NCBI GenBank assembly: GCA_003694355.1
Contig: RFKI01000006.1
Coordinates: 1-8,449 of the forward strand
DNA: 8,449 nucleotides
Direction: 5' to 3'
Source: Bdellovibrio sp.
GTDB taxonomy: Bacteria; Bdellovibrionota; Bdellovibrionia; Bdellovibrionales; UBA1609
Position 1 is the first letter of the stretch, and the number at the start of each line of letters is the position of its first letter. The notes under the pieces were generated by a model. It was not told the DNA's origin. It was given only the letters and a program-made list of their open reading frames with translations, and did not search any database. Of the stretch, positions 6,415-8,449 are shown piece after piece. The translations under genes were made by a program, and so were the position numbers.

Positions 6415-6432
6415 GTCTCCTTTGTCTCCTTT
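6415..6432 (-). promoter_or_regulatory. Tandem duplicated ribosome binding site
   Basis: On the - strand the nine-base unit AAAGGAGAC occurs twice in direct succession. The inner copy has ideal spacing to the ATG at 6410 and decides that start; the outer copy has no nearby start of its own. The doubling could raise local 30S binding, or may simply be a small tandem duplication. Confidence 0.6.
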
Positions 6433-6473
6433 AAAAGTTTGATTTTGAAAAAGACGAACGTCCTGTATATAGT

Positions 6474-6501
6474 CTTTCGGCCAGTTGGGCGTTTCACTTT
6501 A
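6474..6501 (-). promoter_or_regulatory. Candidate sigma-28 (FliA-type) promoter for the two secreted-protein genes
   Basis: On the - strand TAAAGTGA (6501-6494) and GCCGAAAG (6481-6474) each match six of eight bases of the FliA consensus TAAAGTTT / GCCGATAA. The spacer is 12 bases rather than the usual 11. Transcription would start near 6467, giving a leader of about 57 bases before the ATG at 6410. A sigma-70 -10-like TATATA overlaps just downstream but has no good -35 at the right distance. One-base-off spacing keeps this tentative. Confidence 0.35.
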
Positions 6502-6677
6502 GGACAAAATTGAAAAAAAGAGACTTATTTAAAAACTTCTTTGAATTCAACACCTTAGTTAGCAAAAACTTCTTAAGATTAAGAGGGTAGAGGGCTTATC
6601 CGCCGGTGTTTTACCCAGATTCTGTGGCATTTGCCGGCTTAAAGAGAAGGGGTGAGAAGTGAGGGTTTACAAGAGGA

Positions 6678-6959
6678 TTACTTGTAAATTTCTTTTCGAT
6701 GTTTGATTGCAATGATAGTGACCTTTCTTTTTTGACGGTTGATTCGATAAACCATTCTATAATCTCCCACTCTTAATCTTCGGTGTCCTGTAAAGCTATA
6801 GCGGAGAGGTCTCCCTAGTCCAACAGGATCTAGAGTCAAGCGAGCTTCAATGGCACGTTTAATTCGAAGTTTCATTTTTTTAGGTAAGCGCGGAATATCC
6901 GTTGTCACAACAATATCGAGGTATTCTATTTGGTATGGTTTATTCCCAGGCTTTGTCAT
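6678..6959 (-). CDS. RelE/ParE-family type II toxin
   Basis: This 93-residue basic protein has the size and pattern of RelE-family toxins: DIPRLPKKMKLRIKRAIEARL (two N-terminal helices, about 21-41), DPVGLGRPLRYSFTGHRRLRVGDYRMVYRI (the central sheet), then VTIIAIKHRKEIY at the C-terminus. Residues corresponding to the mRNA-cleaving set of E. coli RelE (R61, R81, Y87) appear to be kept as R63, R88 and Y92, so ribosome-dependent mRNA interferase activity is likely; a ParE-type gyrase target is less so. The start at 6959 lies inside the antitoxin gene (20-base overlap) and has no ribosome binding site of its own, typical of translational coupling in these operons. No defect is visible. Confidence 0.88.
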   Translation of the reverse strand: MTKPGNKPYQIEYLDIVVTTDIPRLPKKMKLRIKRAIEARLTLDPVGLGRPLRYSFTGHRRLRVGDYRMVYRINRQKRKVTIIAIKHRKEIYK

Positions 6960-7161
6960 GAGGAATTGTTTTCTTAGAAGTTTTCTCTCGTTTTTGTGTC
7001 AATTCAGATAATAGGAGGTCTTCATGTTTATCAATGGCATCCTCAAGTAGTTCCTTGGCAATAACAGACATGGACTTGCCTTCGCGAATAGAGAGTTGTT
7101 CGATGATTTTATAAATTTCATCTGTGACAACCACATTTAACCGGGGCTTTTGAGTGGGCAT
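6940..7161 (-). CDS. Ribbon-helix-helix antitoxin
   Basis: This 73-residue protein has an N-terminal ribbon-helix-helix DNA-binding domain: the strand RLNVVVTDEI (7-16) inserts into the major groove, followed by helices IYKIIEQLSIREG and SMSVIAKELLEDAIDKHE. The charged C-terminal tail (LTQKREKTSKKTIPHDKAWE) is expected to wrap and neutralise the toxin. The gene precedes and overlaps the toxin gene. AAGGAG (7174-7169) lies seven bases before the ATG. A palindrome over its own promoter is the expected binding site, so the pair should repress itself, with repression depending on the toxin:antitoxin ratio (family knowledge). It is closer to RelB/ParD-like RHH antitoxins than to HTH-type ones. Confidence 0.86.
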   Translation of the reverse strand: MPTQKPRLNVVVTDEIYKIIEQLSIREGKSMSVIAKELLEDAIDKHEDLLLSELTQKREKTSKKTIPHDKAWE

Positions 7162-7181
7162 AAGAGCTCTCCTTTTTAACT

Positions 7182-7212
7182 AAAGTGTATCACTAGTGAT
7201 GAACTTTTTCAA
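7182..7212 (-). promoter_or_regulatory. Toxin-antitoxin promoter with overlapping 26-bp operator palindrome
   Basis: On the - strand TTGAAA (7212-7207) is followed after exactly 17 bases by TACACT (7189-7184), a good housekeeping-sigma promoter. A dyad centred between 7194 and 7195 has a perfect 12-bp core ATCACTAGTGAT (7189-7200) and matching AAAGT/ACTTT arms (7182-7186, 7203-7207); 11 of 13 base pairs agree. It covers the -10 and the whole spacer, so binding of the ribbon-helix-helix antitoxin there would block polymerase. The mRNA leader would be only about 16 bases. Confidence 0.75.
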
Positions 7213-7321
7213 GGGGTACTAAGAGGAGTTTGTGCTGTTGTTTATCTGCAGGAATTTTTTAAGCTCGGAAACAGGGCTTTAAAAGAGAGGGTATTTGCCT
7301 TTACTTCATTTTTTAAACCTA

Positions 7322-8449
7322 TCATTGGGGAGGGTTTAGGATTTTGCCTGTTTGTCCTGAGCCTCCCAAATTGGGAATCTCTGAGAGCAGATAATCTCTG
7401 GAGACCAGTTTTACAGAATAGCCTGTTCGACCGCCGTTAATGGGACACCCTGGAACACAAAGAAACGCTTTTCCGTTTTGGGGATCACAGCCTGCATTTT
7501 CTTCCATAACCTGGCACTTGCCAAAAAGAGAGTCTGGGAAGGTATAATCACCATAGGCCTTGTTGGGGGACCATGATGTGAAAAGATGTCGAAGGTCTTT
7601 TATAAAATAAAAAGCATTGGGGTTGTGTAAGGTCCGAGAAGAGTCATATTGATCTTTAATATTGATCAACTGTGCATTATGAGAGGCATTTCGGCTGCCA
7701 ATATCACCTCGAATGGGAAAACGACTATCGGCCCCCCAAAATCTTCGTGCTCCATTGCGAATGCGATTCAAATAGTGATCCCTAAAGTTAATATCCACCG
7801 AATAGTAGGTGATATCAAAAAGGTCTGGAGCAATGGCTGCAAGCTCCATTTTTCTATAAGTCCCGTTATCTTGAGCCAGGTAGTCATTGTCGTAGTTTTC
7901 TGAAGCTAGATAGGCAGGCTGGTTCTCAAAGCCTTGTGCAAACATACTCAGGGAGTTAAATTGAAAGTTTCTTAAGGATCTTATGCTCATGATAGCCAGT
8001 TGAGAGTTTAACCCTAAAGTGTCTCCAGGAAAGCGGGAGTAATTGGGAAGACGAGACCAATCATTGGGGTTGACTCGACCAGATGGAGTTTTGCGCGTGG
8101 GTGCTAAGGGATCTGTTCGGCGTCCTGATCGGCTGGAATAAGGAGCTCCTTGTGGCCAAAGGTCACTGTACCAGGGGCCAATGCGTCCTCCAAAGGGTTT
8201 GGCATAGGCTCGAGCCACCAGTTCAACACCTTGGTTGAAAGGAGAAAATAACTCCTTGGGGCGTGTACGAGCTTTCACTCCCACATAGGCCATGTACCAA
8301 GGATTTTTTTCCACCCCAAGAGAATAGAGAAGAAGAAAACTTTGATCGTCTTGCGTAATGGGGGGATTATAGTCAATGAGCTTTCGAAGCCCTTTACCAG
8401 GATCTAATTGTTCTAATCTGGCTTGAGCATCAGCTCGGGCCAGAGGACC
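7322..8449 (-). CDS. Extracytoplasmic protein, possibly Tad/Flp-pilus related, C-terminal 375 residues
   Basis: The frame stays open to the right edge, so the true start is outside the window. A GTG at 8314 is merely internal: upstream sequence continues as coding (ARADAQARLEQLDPGKG, LRKLIDYNPPITQDDQS). The visible part begins with a helical stretch, then VELVARAYAKPFGGRIGPWY, an Arg/Pro/Ser-rich section, and a Tyr/Asn/Asp-rich body (for example SENYDNDYLAQDNGTYRK) of the kind seen in surface or pilus proteins. Four cysteines near the end (FGKCQ, AGCDP, LCVPGCP) could form disulfides outside the cytoplasm. The ending GGRTGYSVKLVS and the ARAYAKPFGGRIGP segment remind me of TadE/TadG-like pilus assembly proteins from predatory deltaproteobacteria, but this is recollection, not a motif match. 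No transmembrane segment is visible in this part. The next gene on this strand is the antitoxin, after 160 bases. Confidence 0.5.
   Translation of the reverse strand, partial: GPLARADAQARLEQLDPGKGLRKLIDYNPPITQDDQSFLLLYSLGVEKNPWYMAYVGVKARTRPKELFSPFNQGVELVARAYAKPFGGRIGPWYSDLWPQGAPYSSRSGRRTDPLAPTRKTPSGRVNPNDWSRLPNYSRFPGDTLGLNSQLAIMSIRSLRNFQFNSLSMFAQGFENQPAYLASENYDNDYLAQDNGTYRKMELAAIAPDLFDITYYSVDINFRDHYLNRIRNGARRFWGADSRFPIRGDIGSRNASHNAQLINIKDQYDSSRTLHNPNAFYFIKDLRHLFTSWSPNKAYGDYTFPDSLFGKCQVMEENAGCDPQNGKAFLCVPGCPINGGRTGYSVKLVSRDYLLSEIPNLGGSGQTGKILNPPQ

Noticed and set aside
6411..6497. Upstream ATG extension of the cysteine-rich secreted protein
   Set aside because: The added 29 residues are basic, would bury the signal peptide, and include the duplicated ribosome binding site.
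6601..6640. GCCGG words separated by about 27 bases after the toxin gene as a terminator
   Set aside because: The repeated word is itself self-complementary, the inner part hardly pairs, and no T-run follows on the - strand.
7254..7284. TTTTAAGC/GCTTTAAAA stem between the right-edge gene and the antitoxin as a terminator
   Set aside because: The stem is AT-rich and bulged, and on the - strand it is followed by A rather than T residues.
6636..7290. Similar GGCTT/AAAGAGA/GGG words on both sides of the toxin-antitoxin pair (6636-6651 and 7275-7291) as insertion-site duplications
   Set aside because: The match needs gaps, consists mainly of purine runs and appears in a region full of similar words; it is not convincing as a target duplication.
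8312..8314. GTG at 8314 as the true start of the right-edge gene
   Set aside because: The frame stays open with protein-like sequence to the window edge, and no ribosome binding site precedes the GTG; the gene is simply cut by the window.

Overview
The window is an AT-rich bacterial segment with tightly packed genes. It carries sigma-54 (RpoN) regulation, an AmgK/MurU cell-wall recycling pair, and secreted low-complexity proteins beside a fragment that resembles a Tad/Flp pilus protein. This mix suggests a Gram-negative bacterium, possibly of the Bdellovibrionota or a related deltaproteobacterial-type lineage. That placement is inferred from gene content and codon style; no ribosomal RNA or marker gene is present to confirm it.

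The left half reads on the + strand. It opens with the C-terminal part of a sigma-54-dependent activator: the end of the AAA+ domain and a Fis-type helix-turn-helix (1-441). With no gap comes an AP2-domain protein whose HNH-like N-terminal part has lost its catalytic residues (442-975). A 326-base AT-rich gap then holds an 18-bp near-palindrome and a very good -24/-12 sigma-54 promoter (GG-N10-GC, 1245-1260). This promoter points into a three-gene operon. The first gene, which I do not recognise as a named family, looks like a GAF domain joined to a shrunken, catalytically dead sigma-54-activator AAA+ domain (1302-2189). It is followed by amgK (2214-3239) and murU (TTG start, 3250-4035). AmgK and MurU together turn recovered N-acetylmuramate into UDP-N-acetylmuramate. 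The local picture is a sigma-54 regulatory block placed directly ahead of a peptidoglycan salvage pathway.

The right half reads on the - strand and meets murU tail to tail. Read in the direction of transcription, it starts with the 3' part of a large extracytoplasmic protein that runs off the right edge (8449-7322, tentatively Tad/Flp-pilus related). Next is a RelBE/ParDE-type toxin-antitoxin pair with a clear promoter whose -10 and spacer are covered by a 26-bp palindrome (7161-6678). Last come two secreted proteins (6410-5001 and 4985-4041) in one transcription unit. These two differ over most of their length but share a signal peptide, an Ala-rich block, and a three-part C-terminal module: GGYVS plus a basic stretch, a K-x-[FL]-[LF]...QKK helix, and a final SI[WF]xxIxKxY element. 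The second of them also has a run of eight G within its coding sequence.

The most unusual items are the pseudo-activator driven by a sigma-54 promoter ahead of amgK-murU, and the shared C-terminal module in the two secreted proteins. I found no tRNA, rRNA, CRISPR array, insertion sequence or origin.
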